DNA from: an uncultured Bacteroidales bacterium
GTDB lineage: Bacteria > Bacteroidota > Bacteroidia > Bacteroidales > F082
Direction: 5' to 3'
NCBI GenBank assembly: GCA_946405575.1
Contig: CAMJHP010000008.1
Span: 1 to 64,000, forward strand
Length of the DNA: 64,000 nucleotides
A program made the position numbers and the translations under genes. The first letter of the stretch is position 1. Each line of letters begins with the position of its first letter. The notes beneath the pieces are model-generated. The model did no database searches, was not told the DNA's origin, and saw nothing but the letters and a program-made list of their open reading frames with translations. Positions 52,301-59,840 of the stretch are shown in pieces.

Positions 52301-52936
52301 GATCGGGTCGCCATCATTACCATAAACCGTCAGGAACACGTAATAATGGTTGAACATTGGGTAGTACTGGCTGATGGTCATCTCGCGACCACGGCATTCA
52401 TCACCGCTAAAAGCACCAATTTCAAGTTGATCGGTCAGTTGTTCTTCGCCATCAATCTTGATAATGCCACAGAAAGTCATAGTAGTGGCATATTGGTGTA
52501 CGTCCACATCCCAATGGTAGTCATCATCGCCCGAAGACACATAGTTAAACACATATGGATTACCTGGGTCACCCAAAGTGCCGTTCGTGACGAAGACAAT
52601 CTCATTTTCGCAATAACCATCCAACTCTTCACCGAGTGCATGGTCGTAGAGACGGAAACTCAACGCATCACCATCATTGCCGTAAACGGTCAGAAACACA
52701 TAGTAATGGTTCAACATTGAATAGTACTGGTCTGTGAGCATTCCGCGCCCACGGCATTCATCACCCGAAAAGGCACCAATTTCAATGGTGTTTACGGCTT
52801 GTTCATTACCATCAATGGCGATTACGCCAACAATGGACATCGTATTGGGATACGCATTGATGTTGACATCCCAATGGTAGGCATTGGCATGAAAACATAG
52901 CCCCAATAGCGTTACGAATAATAATAGTTTTTTCAT
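49319..52936 (-). CDS. T9SS surface protein with four GECRG modules and six B-repeats
   Basis: 1205 residues. Signal peptide 1-19; GECRG modules at 20-132 and 140-253; two B-repeats (258-402); a third GECRG module (410-524); four B-repeats (528-818), the middle two identical in protein and DNA; a divergent GWNW twin module (about 828-1000); a fourth GECRG module (HWTTNRYAYPSNM...NGECRGSVKLTYVEP); and a T9SS sorting domain (about 1125-1205). This gene makes plain that the module near the C-terminus of the other array proteins is the same fold unit found at the N-terminus here. Its GWNW part differs most from the others, so it has not been homogenised recently. Function unknown; adhesin-like. 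Confidence 0.9.
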   Translation of the reverse strand: MKKLLLFVTLLGLCFHANAYHWDVNINAYPNTMSIVGVIAIDGNEQAVNTIEIGAFSGDECRGRGMLTDQYYSMLNHYYVFLTVYGNDGDALSFRLYDHALGEELDGYCENEIVFVTNGTLGDPGNPYVFNYVSSGDDDYHWDVDVHQYATTMTFCGIIKIDGEEQLTDQLEIGAFSGDECRGREMTISQYYPMFNHYYVFLTVYGNDGDPISFRLYDHGLGQELNLNCTNSINFSTNATMGDPGTPYVFEFFSQTSNYTITATANPTDGGTISGAGTYTQGQNCTLTATANSGYTFTNWTENGTVVSTDANYSFTVTGNRTLVANFTANPQNYTISVSANPTNGGSVSGGGTYQQGQSCTVYATANEGYTFTNWTENGTQVSTNANYSFTVTGNRNLVANFQENSSDDYHWEVNIHTYPTTMTVLGIVRIDGVEQFSNDLEIGAFCGDECRGREKTSDVYYSIINHYVVFLTLYGNAGDQLSFRLYDHSIDQELDLNCITTMTFVVNGSYGSPVEPFVFDFVSAVYYNITATANPTEGGTIEGAGSYEENATCTLTATANTGYHFVNWTKNGTVVSADATYSFTVMGDAAYVANFELNSYQITATANPTAGGTITGAGTYNHFESCTLTATPNTGYHFVSWTKDGQVVSENATYTFTVTEAATFVANFELNSYQITATANPTAGGTITGAGTYNHFESCTLTATPNTGYHFVSWTKDGQVVSENATYTFTVTEAATFVANFELNSYEIEVVAHPVNGGTVSGGGTFVHGTSCTLTAVPDEQFLFSNWTKNGEIVSTDLVYTFTVTEAATYVGNFERITVTQTTNIYNGWNWYSTYIEQDNIDGLGMLKESLGTIGQRIKAQNGDYQEYYPNFGWMGPLNSLTNEDSYQILANGTGEISITGPVVHPSDHPITLYPGWNWIGYPCITDMDIATAFSNLTPTESDMVKIADNYSTYYPIFGGWFGFLDTFVPGMGLLYYSNNSEPVTFTYPELDRSATPSVRNVAFDNNHWTTNRYAYPSNMTVSAVVDLGNEELMSENYELAAFDLNGECRGSVKLTYVEPINRYMALLVISGDETTALQFGLYNTETGEEYFGSETFVDYNTNAMLGTLMEPFTVRFRSNTGVDELGSVLHVYPNPVERGATFSLGLADGEVSVEIINAVGAVLRTEKVTKQPASIAAPSVAGIYTLRVITNGKNVYYEKLIVK
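50711..51148. repeat. two exact tandem 219-bp B-repeat units
   Basis: 50711-50929 and 50930-51148 appear identical. Each encodes one complete B-repeat, showing the one-unit duplication step of this repeat family. Confidence 0.85.
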
Positions 52937-53004
52937 AATTATTTAATTTAGTATTAAGTTAGTTTTCAATAAATTTACTACATTTTTCATTTATCAAGCT
53001 TTGG

Positions 53005-53046
53005 TTCTACTTTCGGGGCGGACGGTAAATCCGCCCCGAAGTAGAA
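53005..53046 (-). terminator. terminator of the IgGFc-type gene
   Basis: TTCTAC-TTTCGGGGCGGA pairs with TCCGCCCCGAAGTAGAA (one bulged T) around an 8-base loop, 9 bases past the stop at 53055. Very GC-rich stem. Confidence 0.85.
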
Positions 53047-53054
53047 GAATTCTT

Positions 53055-56000
53055 TTATTTGATAATGAGTTTCTTGCAGTAGGTTCCCCATCCATCAATA
53101 TAGATGCGAAGCATATAGACACCAGCCGTCTTAGGTGTCACGAAACTTGCCGGTGTTCCCGTAAATGTCTCATAGGCAACCGTCGCACCCAATGCATTCA
53201 CGATTTCCACGTGGATGGGGTGTTTGCTGTCAACAGTCGTGAGGATGTTGATGCGCTCGCCAGCTTGTGCTGGGTTGGGGAAGATCTGGACACTGTTGTC
53301 AAGCTCCTCCAAGCCCGTCGTGCTGCGGAAACTGACCACATACGGCTCCTCGGGGGTGCCAATCGTGGCGTTGGTCGCATAGACGAGGGCTTCCTCCATA
53401 TTGTAGTATTCACGACCCGTCTCCATATTGTAGAGACCAAAGTTCAGCTCAACGGCATCATTTCCGGCAATGGTCAGGAAGGCCACGTGGCGGTCCAGTG
53501 GCTCAACATATGTCAGCTTCGCGCTGCCTCTGCACTCACCGTTGGCATCGAAGGCAGCCAGCTCGTAGTTGTCCGTTGTCAGCTCAACATCATCGAGTTC
53601 CACCACGGCCATCACCGTCATATTGTGCGGATAGGCGTGGATGTCGTTCGTCCAGTGTGTGGCCTTGGGCAAAGTTGGGATCTCAGTACTGCGGCCTCCG
53701 TCGGGATAGACCAGCGTGGTCGACGTGGTGTTGTTCGACAGGTACATCAAACCTGTGCCAGGCGTGATGCTCTGCAGCTGGCCAATCCACATTCCGCTGA
53801 AGTACATCGCGTAGTCGGCTTGCGACTTCACCTGGTCGCCGTTGGCGGGTGTGTAATCCGCAAAGGCTTCCGATACGCTCATCGTGTTGGTGCAAGGATA
53901 GCCTATCCAGTTCCAGCCACTGCTGACGGTGATGGGATGGTCGGAGGGTGTGACAGGTGCGCCTGTCAACACTACCTGACAGCTTGAGGTGTTGTCTATC
54001 ATATACATCTCTTCGTTGTTGATGCTGCTGAGCATACCGAACCACATCGTGCCGTAGTTGGTGACGAAGTCGGTCTGCGACTTGATTTGGTAGCCGTTTT
54101 CACCAAGGCTCTCCTCAAGCATCGTCAGGCCGTCGATGCCCTCCTGCTCCACGTAGGTGCTCCACCAGTTCCAGCCTGCGGCTAACTCGCTGACTTGAGT
54201 GAAGTCCGATGATCCATTGCAATTCACATTAAATTCGAAGGAGGTACCGTTGAGGTTAGTACCTTCATAAATCACCGTGCCGTCAGAATAACTCACCGTG
54301 AAAGAGCATTCACCAATATAAGAGCCTGAAATCCAAGTTAGTACGATATGACTTCCATTCTCAAACAAAAGCGTTTCGGAAGCATAAGACCCGCTATTGA
54401 ACGTAATCTGCTGTGTAGTGCCGTCGTCGAAGTTCAAGACCAATTGATTGCCGTTCCAGCCGTCGCCATAGGAGTCGTAAAGGTCGAAGATGATAACGCA
54501 ATAATCTTCCCCAACAAAATGGGCAGTGAATGCCATATCCTCCGTTACGATGAAGGTGTATTCCATATCATACGAGACAACTGCTCCATTCAAATCAGTC
54601 CAAAACATAAATTCAAATCCCTCATTGGCCGTAGCTGACAAAGTGCAGGTCTGTCCCTGATTGTACATACCACCACCGACGACCGTGCCGCCAGCCTCTG
54701 GAACGGCTGTGGCTGTGATTTCGTGGGTTATGGTCAGATGTAGCGTCACGATACTGTCGCAACCGTGTATGGTTTGTCCATTATATGAATAGTCGCCTGA
54801 CTCATAAAAGGTTTCGCCCATCCATTCCCAAGTATAATAATTATGAGCTGTAACCTCAAACTCCGTATAGTATGATTCGTAAATATGCAAAATCGTGCTA
54901 AATGTTCCAACCAAGGAGTCATTTCCATTGCCGTCTAATTTATATACATCACACGAAACAGGGTAGTCACCCAAGTTGGCGAATTCATGCGTGATGGGAA
55001 TGCCCGAGCCTGTTTGGCCATCACCAAAGCTCCAGTTGACTTGACTTACATCGTAATTATAATTCAGGTCGAAAATGACAGTGTTGTCACAAACATTCAT
55101 ATCATCAGAGGCAGTTTGGCCGTTGACGAGTATATTCGTATAAAGCTCTTGGGCAGCATTGGAGCCAACAGAATAGGCATAGCTTTCATCGTCACCGAGA
55201 CCATATACATGTGCCACGAATCCACTTCCAAAAGTGAATAAGGTGTGGGATCCATGCTCAATTGCAACTCTGGCAAAAGAATAATCCGAATTGCCAGAAA
55301 CAGTTTGGAATTGGGAAGCAATGTTGTTGCCGTCCAATAGAACAGTATTAACATCTTCCGTATTCGTAATCACATTGACGAAATGGTACTGTGAAGCTCC
55401 GGAATTGAAAGTGCTGAAGGTAACGTAGTCCATCCTTTGTTCAATCGGGCTAATTATGACCATAGACGGGTCACCCATTTGTCCCGCGCATTCAGAACCC
55501 ACATAGTACAGATAAACCATAGCAGGTTTTGAAGTTTCGAGATAGAGTGAAGGATCATCCGAACTGATCTCGAATTGATAGGTTTCTCTCTCGTTAATGG
55601 TGGTAACAAGGGAGTTATTGATGAAGATTTGACAGTCGTCACTTGCAGCAGTGACACGTACAATATCATAAGTACGCATAGAAGAACCCGTCACCACGAA
55701 ATGATTGCCCCAACTGGAAACGGGCAACATTTGCTCGACAATATGGTCGCAATAGGGACAATTGGTCGGGACATTGGCACAACTATTGCCTGCAAATACA
55801 GCAATTTTCTTATTACCAGACACCGAAATTTGCGATCCACTCAAATTACCATCCGTAATGGACTTCACTTGATAGCATTCACCTGTATTCAAGGTCACGG
55901 AGAACGGTTGGTTGGCATAATGGCCATTCTGGGAGTCACAAGTCAATGTGATATAGACAGTGGTGTTGTCCTCAACAGCGATAACTGCAAACTCGGAACA

Positions 56001-59000
56001 ACCCTGAGCCAAACTTCTTGAATCGGAACTGGGTTGCACCATTGCACCTCTGCCTTCTTCACCTGGATAGGTTTGAATGATGTAATTAGAGCCCAAGGAG
56101 GGTGTTGGCAAAACATCAGTCACATCAAATGTAAACTCCTGAAAATTAGAGGCATACAACGAGATGAAATCTGAAGTTACAATATGAAGACTCGTGTTGA
56201 GGACACAATCAGAAGCACCATTAGAGAAGGCTTCGTTTGAAGGAATGTTTATGATGGTTGTCGCCCCAACGGAAACCTCAAATTCAGTGGTCCAATTGGT
56301 GTAAGGATTCGTGACAGTTCCTGTGCAAGGAGAAGAACCTGTAGCAATTAGACTAAGGTTTACAGAACCATCATGATTGGGCAAAAACGTTACCCAGAAG
56401 TCGTTTCCTATTGTGCTTTGTGGATTAATTGTGTTACCAGGTTTCCAAAGGCAGTTGGACCATGTGATTTCGGTGCTATCGCCTTCTCCAACACAACCAC
56501 GAATCATCCAAGTGTAGTTGAGACCATAGTCCGCAGAATGCTCCCAAGTGAAGCCATCGAGCGACAGGAAGTCGGAGTTGCTGTTGCCGACATAGTCGCA
56601 GCCAGACATCGGGTAGGCAATGTCAGGTGTGTAGATTGTCAGCCATAGGTCTTGTGTGGCATCGATGGTCACTGGTGTGGTCAGCGTGATGTCGTGCCAT
56701 GCAAAGTCGCCAGGCACATATTCGGAAATCGTGCTCACCAGTGTACCAGGAGCAGTGGCACCGCCCAAGTACACATTGACGGTATAGTAGCCGGAATAGG
56801 TCCAGCCGTAGTCGCCATCGGTATCCGTAAAGATGCCCACCTTGGTCAGGCTCTGACCAGCATAGGCAGTAAGGTCGGCAGCAGGGAATCTGATGCCCCA
56901 GTACACTGCACCACCTCCAGTACCGACACCACCAGCGTAGTTATCGGTGCAGTATTGCAGGTAGTCGCGGTTGTCCTTGACACCAGTGCTAATCGTCACA
57001 TCATTATTATGCCTGCCGTTTTCACAATTCACCCGTAGTTCACCATAATGGCTATTGTTGGTAACAGGAGGCTGGAAAGCAGAAGCATCAAGCGTATGAT
57101 GGTTGGGAGCTACAGGTGAATCATTCCATTGGATTTCACTGGCATTACCTCTTCCATCCACCACGCTGACACCGTATTTGTAGCTGCCCGGGTACAATCC
57201 AGACCATTCAGAATCAATGTACTGATTCTCGGTCACGTTATCAGCAATCATCTGTATTCCACTGCCATTGCAGTTAGCACGATAGATGCAATATGTCAAG
57301 TTTTCCGTACGGCTTCCATTGCTCTTCATAATGATATTCGGGCGAGTCGTGCTGGTGTTCATCGAATTGGCAACGGTTGGGTCATAAGCACCGCTATCCT
57401 GATATTTGTAGGTAGAGGCTGTGAACGGCAAGTCAGAAGTGGCCTGCCAAGACACACCGTTATTCCATGCACCATTGTTGCGTTGGCAGTAAATCAAGAT
57501 ATTGCTGTGACCGTCCCAAGCAAAAGTGCCTTCGTTGAATACGAATTCGTTCCAGCCGATTTCAGGAGTCATAGCACCTGTGTAGACGAGAGTCATATCC
57601 GTCACAACGTGAGAGGTGGAAGTCAGAGTGACATCCTCAACATTGGCCATCCATATGCTGATACCTTGCTGGGCATAGCCCGGAGCATTGGTAGCATACC
57701 AGCTCAGGCTATTCATAGGAGCAATGGTCACGCCTGCTTCCTCAAGCTCAGAAGCAAGGAAGAGGTTCTCGGCAATGCTGTAATTATAGTAGGTGTAGAA
57801 GGGGAAATAGCTGAACGTGCTGGTACCTTCACCAATCTGAGCCTCAAATGGAGCACCACCTGTAAACTCATTCCAATACACTCTCGCATACTGACTGTTG
57901 GGGTTATCGACATCGGGATAATACTCCGCTATGACCTGAAGGGTAGGAATAGTCAGATGAAGCGTAATTATGCTATCGCAACCATGTATGGTTTGACCCT
58001 GATACACATAGTCTCCTGAGAAGGAATAGGTATGTCCCATCCAACTATAAGAACTATAACTTGTTACACTCAGTTCCGTTTCGTATGAATCATAAATATG
58101 CAACACTGTGCTAAGTGTGGCCACCAATGAGTCTTGACCATAGCTATCCAGTTTAAACACCTCACACGAAACAGGGTAGTCACCCTCATTGGCATATTCA
58201 TGCGTAATGGGAATACCTGAGCCTGTTTGGCCATCACCAAAGCTCCAGTTGACTTGACTTACATTGTAATTGTAATTCAAGTCAAAACTAACCGTTTTGC
58301 CACAAACATCCATATCATCGGAAGCAGTTTGTCCGTTGACGAGCATATTCGTAAAAAGCTCTTGAACAGCATTGGAACCAACGGAATAGGCGTAGCTTTC
58401 ATCGTTTCCAAGACCATATACATGGGCAACGAATCCACCACCAGTGGTCAACAAGGTGTGAGAACCGTGCTCTATCTGGACCCTTGCAAAAGAATAACCA
58501 GCATTGCCAGAAACATTCTGGAACTCGGAAGCAATGCTGTTGCCATCCAATTGAACGGAAGACACATCTTCTGTATCCGTGATGATATTGACAAAATGAT
58601 ACTGAGAAGCTCCAGAATTAAAAGTGCTAAAAGTAACATAGTTCATTCTCTGTTCAATCGGACTAATCATCACCATCGACGGGTCACCCATCTCTCCTGC
58701 ACACTGAGAACCCGCATAGTACAGATAGACCATTGCAGGCTGGGAGGTTTCGAGATACATGGAAGGATTGTCCGAAGTGATTTCGAATTGGTAGGTTTCC
58801 TTCTGGTTGATGGTAGTGACAACGGAACCATCAATGGAGATTTGACAGTTGTCGTTCGCTGCGGTGACGCGAATCACGTCATAGGTGCGCATGGAAGAAT
58901 TGGTCACCACAAAATGGTTGCCCCAACAGGAAACAGGCATCATTTGCTCGACAATATGGTCGCAATAAGCGCAACCATATGGAACATTCGTACAGCGATT

Positions 59001-59735
59001 TCCTGCAAACACAGCAACTTTCTTGTTGCCAGAAACAGATACTTGTGAGCCGCTGAAATTACCACCATTAACAGATTTTATTTGATAGCATTGTCCTGTA
59101 TTTAAGGTCACAGAGAAAGGCTGGTTGGAATAATGGCCATTCATAGAATTGTCAGCTAACGTGATATAGACTGTCGTATTGTCCTCAACGGCAAGAACAG
59201 TGAATTCAGAACAACTGCCATCAGATCGGCTATTTGTATGGGAACTAGGATTCATTGCTATACTCCTGTTAGATTCGTTATAGGTTTGAATGATATAGTT
59301 GGATCCCAAAGAGTAAGTAGGCAAGACATCCGTTACGTCAAATGTATATGGTCTGAAATTGGATGCAAATAATGAAATAGGCTCCGTGGATACGACATGA
59401 AGACCTATGTTGACTACATCGTCAGAATCGTCATCAGAATAGGCTTCACTTGAGGGAATGTCGATAATGGTTGTCGCCCCAACGGAAACTTCGAAACTGG
59501 TTGACCAGTCGGTGTAAGGATTTGTAATTGTTCCAGAGCAAGGTGAAGAAGCTGTGGCAATAAGGCTTAATGTTAAAGGATGATCCGCGTCCGTCTCGTA
59601 ATTTGGCAGAAACGTCACCCAAAAGTCGTTTCCTACCGTGCTTTGCGCATTTGTTGTTTTCACACCTGTCACACTCAGCAACAGGACGAGCAGGGCAAAT
59701 GCCACCCTTTTTAGTTGTAAAATTCCGTTTTTCAT
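53055..59735 (-). CDS. T9SS surface protein with two IgGFc-binding-type regions
   Basis: 2226 residues. Signal peptide 1-31; an IgGFc-binding N-terminal-like domain at about 32-470 (STVGNDFWVTFLPN, VEDNTTVYITL, VSGNKKVAVFAGN, CDHIVEQMMPVSCWGNHFVV, SGASQYHFVNII); a PKD-like domain (VNWSFGDGQTGSG); an IHGCDSIITLHLTI module; fibronectin-like and beta modules; a 648-bp-encoded module shared with the C10 protease at 18331; then a second IgGFc/PKD/CDSI set at about 1106-1670. These are followed by one B-repeat, a YGDGWNG domain, GWNW twin module, GECRG module and T9SS sorting domain. In mucus protein FCGBP this domain type was named for IgG-Fc binding; in bacterial proteins the ligand is not known, so IgG or mucin binding is only a possibility. 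Confidence 0.9.
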   Translation of the reverse strand: MKNGILQLKRVAFALLVLLLSVTGVKTTNAQSTVGNDFWVTFLPNYETDADHPLTLSLIATASSPCSGTITNPYTDWSTSFEVSVGATTIIDIPSSEAYSDDDSDDVVNIGLHVVSTEPISLFASNFRPYTFDVTDVLPTYSLGSNYIIQTYNESNRSIAMNPSSHTNSRSDGSCSEFTVLAVEDNTTVYITLADNSMNGHYSNQPFSVTLNTGQCYQIKSVNGGNFSGSQVSVSGNKKVAVFAGNRCTNVPYGCAYCDHIVEQMMPVSCWGNHFVVTNSSMRTYDVIRVTAANDNCQISIDGSVVTTINQKETYQFEITSDNPSMYLETSQPAMVYLYYAGSQCAGEMGDPSMVMISPIEQRMNYVTFSTFNSGASQYHFVNIITDTEDVSSVQLDGNSIASEFQNVSGNAGYSFARVQIEHGSHTLLTTGGGFVAHVYGLGNDESYAYSVGSNAVQELFTNMLVNGQTASDDMDVCGKTVSFDLNYNYNVSQVNWSFGDGQTGSGIPITHEYANEGDYPVSCEVFKLDSYGQDSLVATLSTVLHIYDSYETELSVTSYSSYSWMGHTYSFSGDYVYQGQTIHGCDSIITLHLTIPTLQVIAEYYPDVDNPNSQYARVYWNEFTGGAPFEAQIGEGTSTFSYFPFYTYYNYSIAENLFLASELEEAGVTIAPMNSLSWYATNAPGYAQQGISIWMANVEDVTLTSTSHVVTDMTLVYTGAMTPEIGWNEFVFNEGTFAWDGHSNILIYCQRNNGAWNNGVSWQATSDLPFTASTYKYQDSGAYDPTVANSMNTSTTRPNIIMKSNGSRTENLTYCIYRANCNGSGIQMIADNVTENQYIDSEWSGLYPGSYKYGVSVVDGRGNASEIQWNDSPVAPNHHTLDASAFQPPVTNNSHYGELRVNCENGRHNNDVTISTGVKDNRDYLQYCTDNYAGGVGTGGGAVYWGIRFPAADLTAYAGQSLTKVGIFTDTDGDYGWTYSGYYTVNVYLGGATAPGTLVSTISEYVPGDFAWHDITLTTPVTIDATQDLWLTIYTPDIAYPMSGCDYVGNSNSDFLSLDGFTWEHSADYGLNYTWMIRGCVGEGDSTEITWSNCLWKPGNTINPQSTIGNDFWVTFLPNHDGSVNLSLIATGSSPCTGTVTNPYTNWTTEFEVSVGATTIINIPSNEAFSNGASDCVLNTSLHIVTSDFISLYASNFQEFTFDVTDVLPTPSLGSNYIIQTYPGEEGRGAMVQPSSDSRSLAQGCSEFAVIAVEDNTTVYITLTCDSQNGHYANQPFSVTLNTGECYQVKSITDGNLSGSQISVSGNKKIAVFAGNSCANVPTNCPYCDHIVEQMLPVSSWGNHFVVTGSSMRTYDIVRVTAASDDCQIFINNSLVTTINERETYQFEISSDDPSLYLETSKPAMVYLYYVGSECAGQMGDPSMVIISPIEQRMDYVTFSTFNSGASQYHFVNVITNTEDVNTVLLDGNNIASQFQTVSGNSDYSFARVAIEHGSHTLFTFGSGFVAHVYGLGDDESYAYSVGSNAAQELYTNILVNGQTASDDMNVCDNTVIFDLNYNYDVSQVNWSFGDGQTGSGIPITHEFANLGDYPVSCDVYKLDGNGNDSLVGTFSTILHIYESYYTEFEVTAHNYYTWEWMGETFYESGDYSYNGQTIHGCDSIVTLHLTITHEITATAVPEAGGTVVGGGMYNQGQTCTLSATANEGFEFMFWTDLNGAVVSYDMEYTFIVTEDMAFTAHFVGEDYCVIIFDLYDSYGDGWNGNQLVLNFDDGTTQQITFNSGSYASETLLFENGSHIVLTWISGSYIGECSFTVSYSDGTVIYEGTNLNGTSFEFNVNCNGSSDFTQVSELAAGWNWWSTYVEQEGIDGLTMLEESLGENGYQIKSQTDFVTNYGTMWFGMLSSINNEEMYMIDNTSSCQVVLTGAPVTPSDHPITVSSGWNWIGYPCTNTMSVSEAFADYTPANGDQVKSQADYAMYFSGMWIGQLQSITPGTGLMYLSNNTTSTTLVYPDGGRSTEIPTLPKATHWTNDIHAYPHNMTVMAVVELDDVELTTDNYELAAFDANGECRGSAKLTYVEPLDRHVAFLTIAGNDAVELNFGLYNMETGREYYNMEEALVYATNATIGTPEEPYVVSFRSTTGLEELDNSVQIFPNPAQAGERINILTTVDSKHPIHVEIVNALGATVAYETFTGTPASFVTPKTAGVYMLRIYIDGWGTYCKKLIIK
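53167..53799. repeat. 633-bp segment shared with the last gene, copy 1
   Basis: Identical to 59953-60585 apart from a few bases at the start (offset 6786). It covers the sorting domain, the GECRG module and part of the GWNW module. Confidence 0.9.
56451..57098. repeat. 648-bp module shared with the C10 protease gene, copy 2
   Basis: Partner of 19726-20373 at 36.7 kb distance. In this gene it separates the two IgGFc-type regions. Confidence 0.9.
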
Positions 59736-59796
59736 AATACTTTTATTATTTAGTTGAATATTAAATATTTACTTGATATATTTTGCTCAGTGCCTC

Positions 59797-59820
59797 AGGG
59801 GGCAGAACCACCTGCCCCCT
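59797..59820 (-). terminator. terminator of the last array gene
   Basis: AGGGGGCAG pairs with CTGCCCCCT around a 6-base loop, 21 bases past the stop at 59841. Confidence 0.85.
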
Positions 59821-59840
59821 AAGAACCAAGCGTTTTCATT

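Noticed and set aside
53001-53987. Plus-strand open frame of 328 codons, with similar ones at 14532, 18562, 31357 and 59997
   Set aside because: They recur because the cassette DNA recurs; all are antisense to the sorting/GECRG/GWNW coding sequence.
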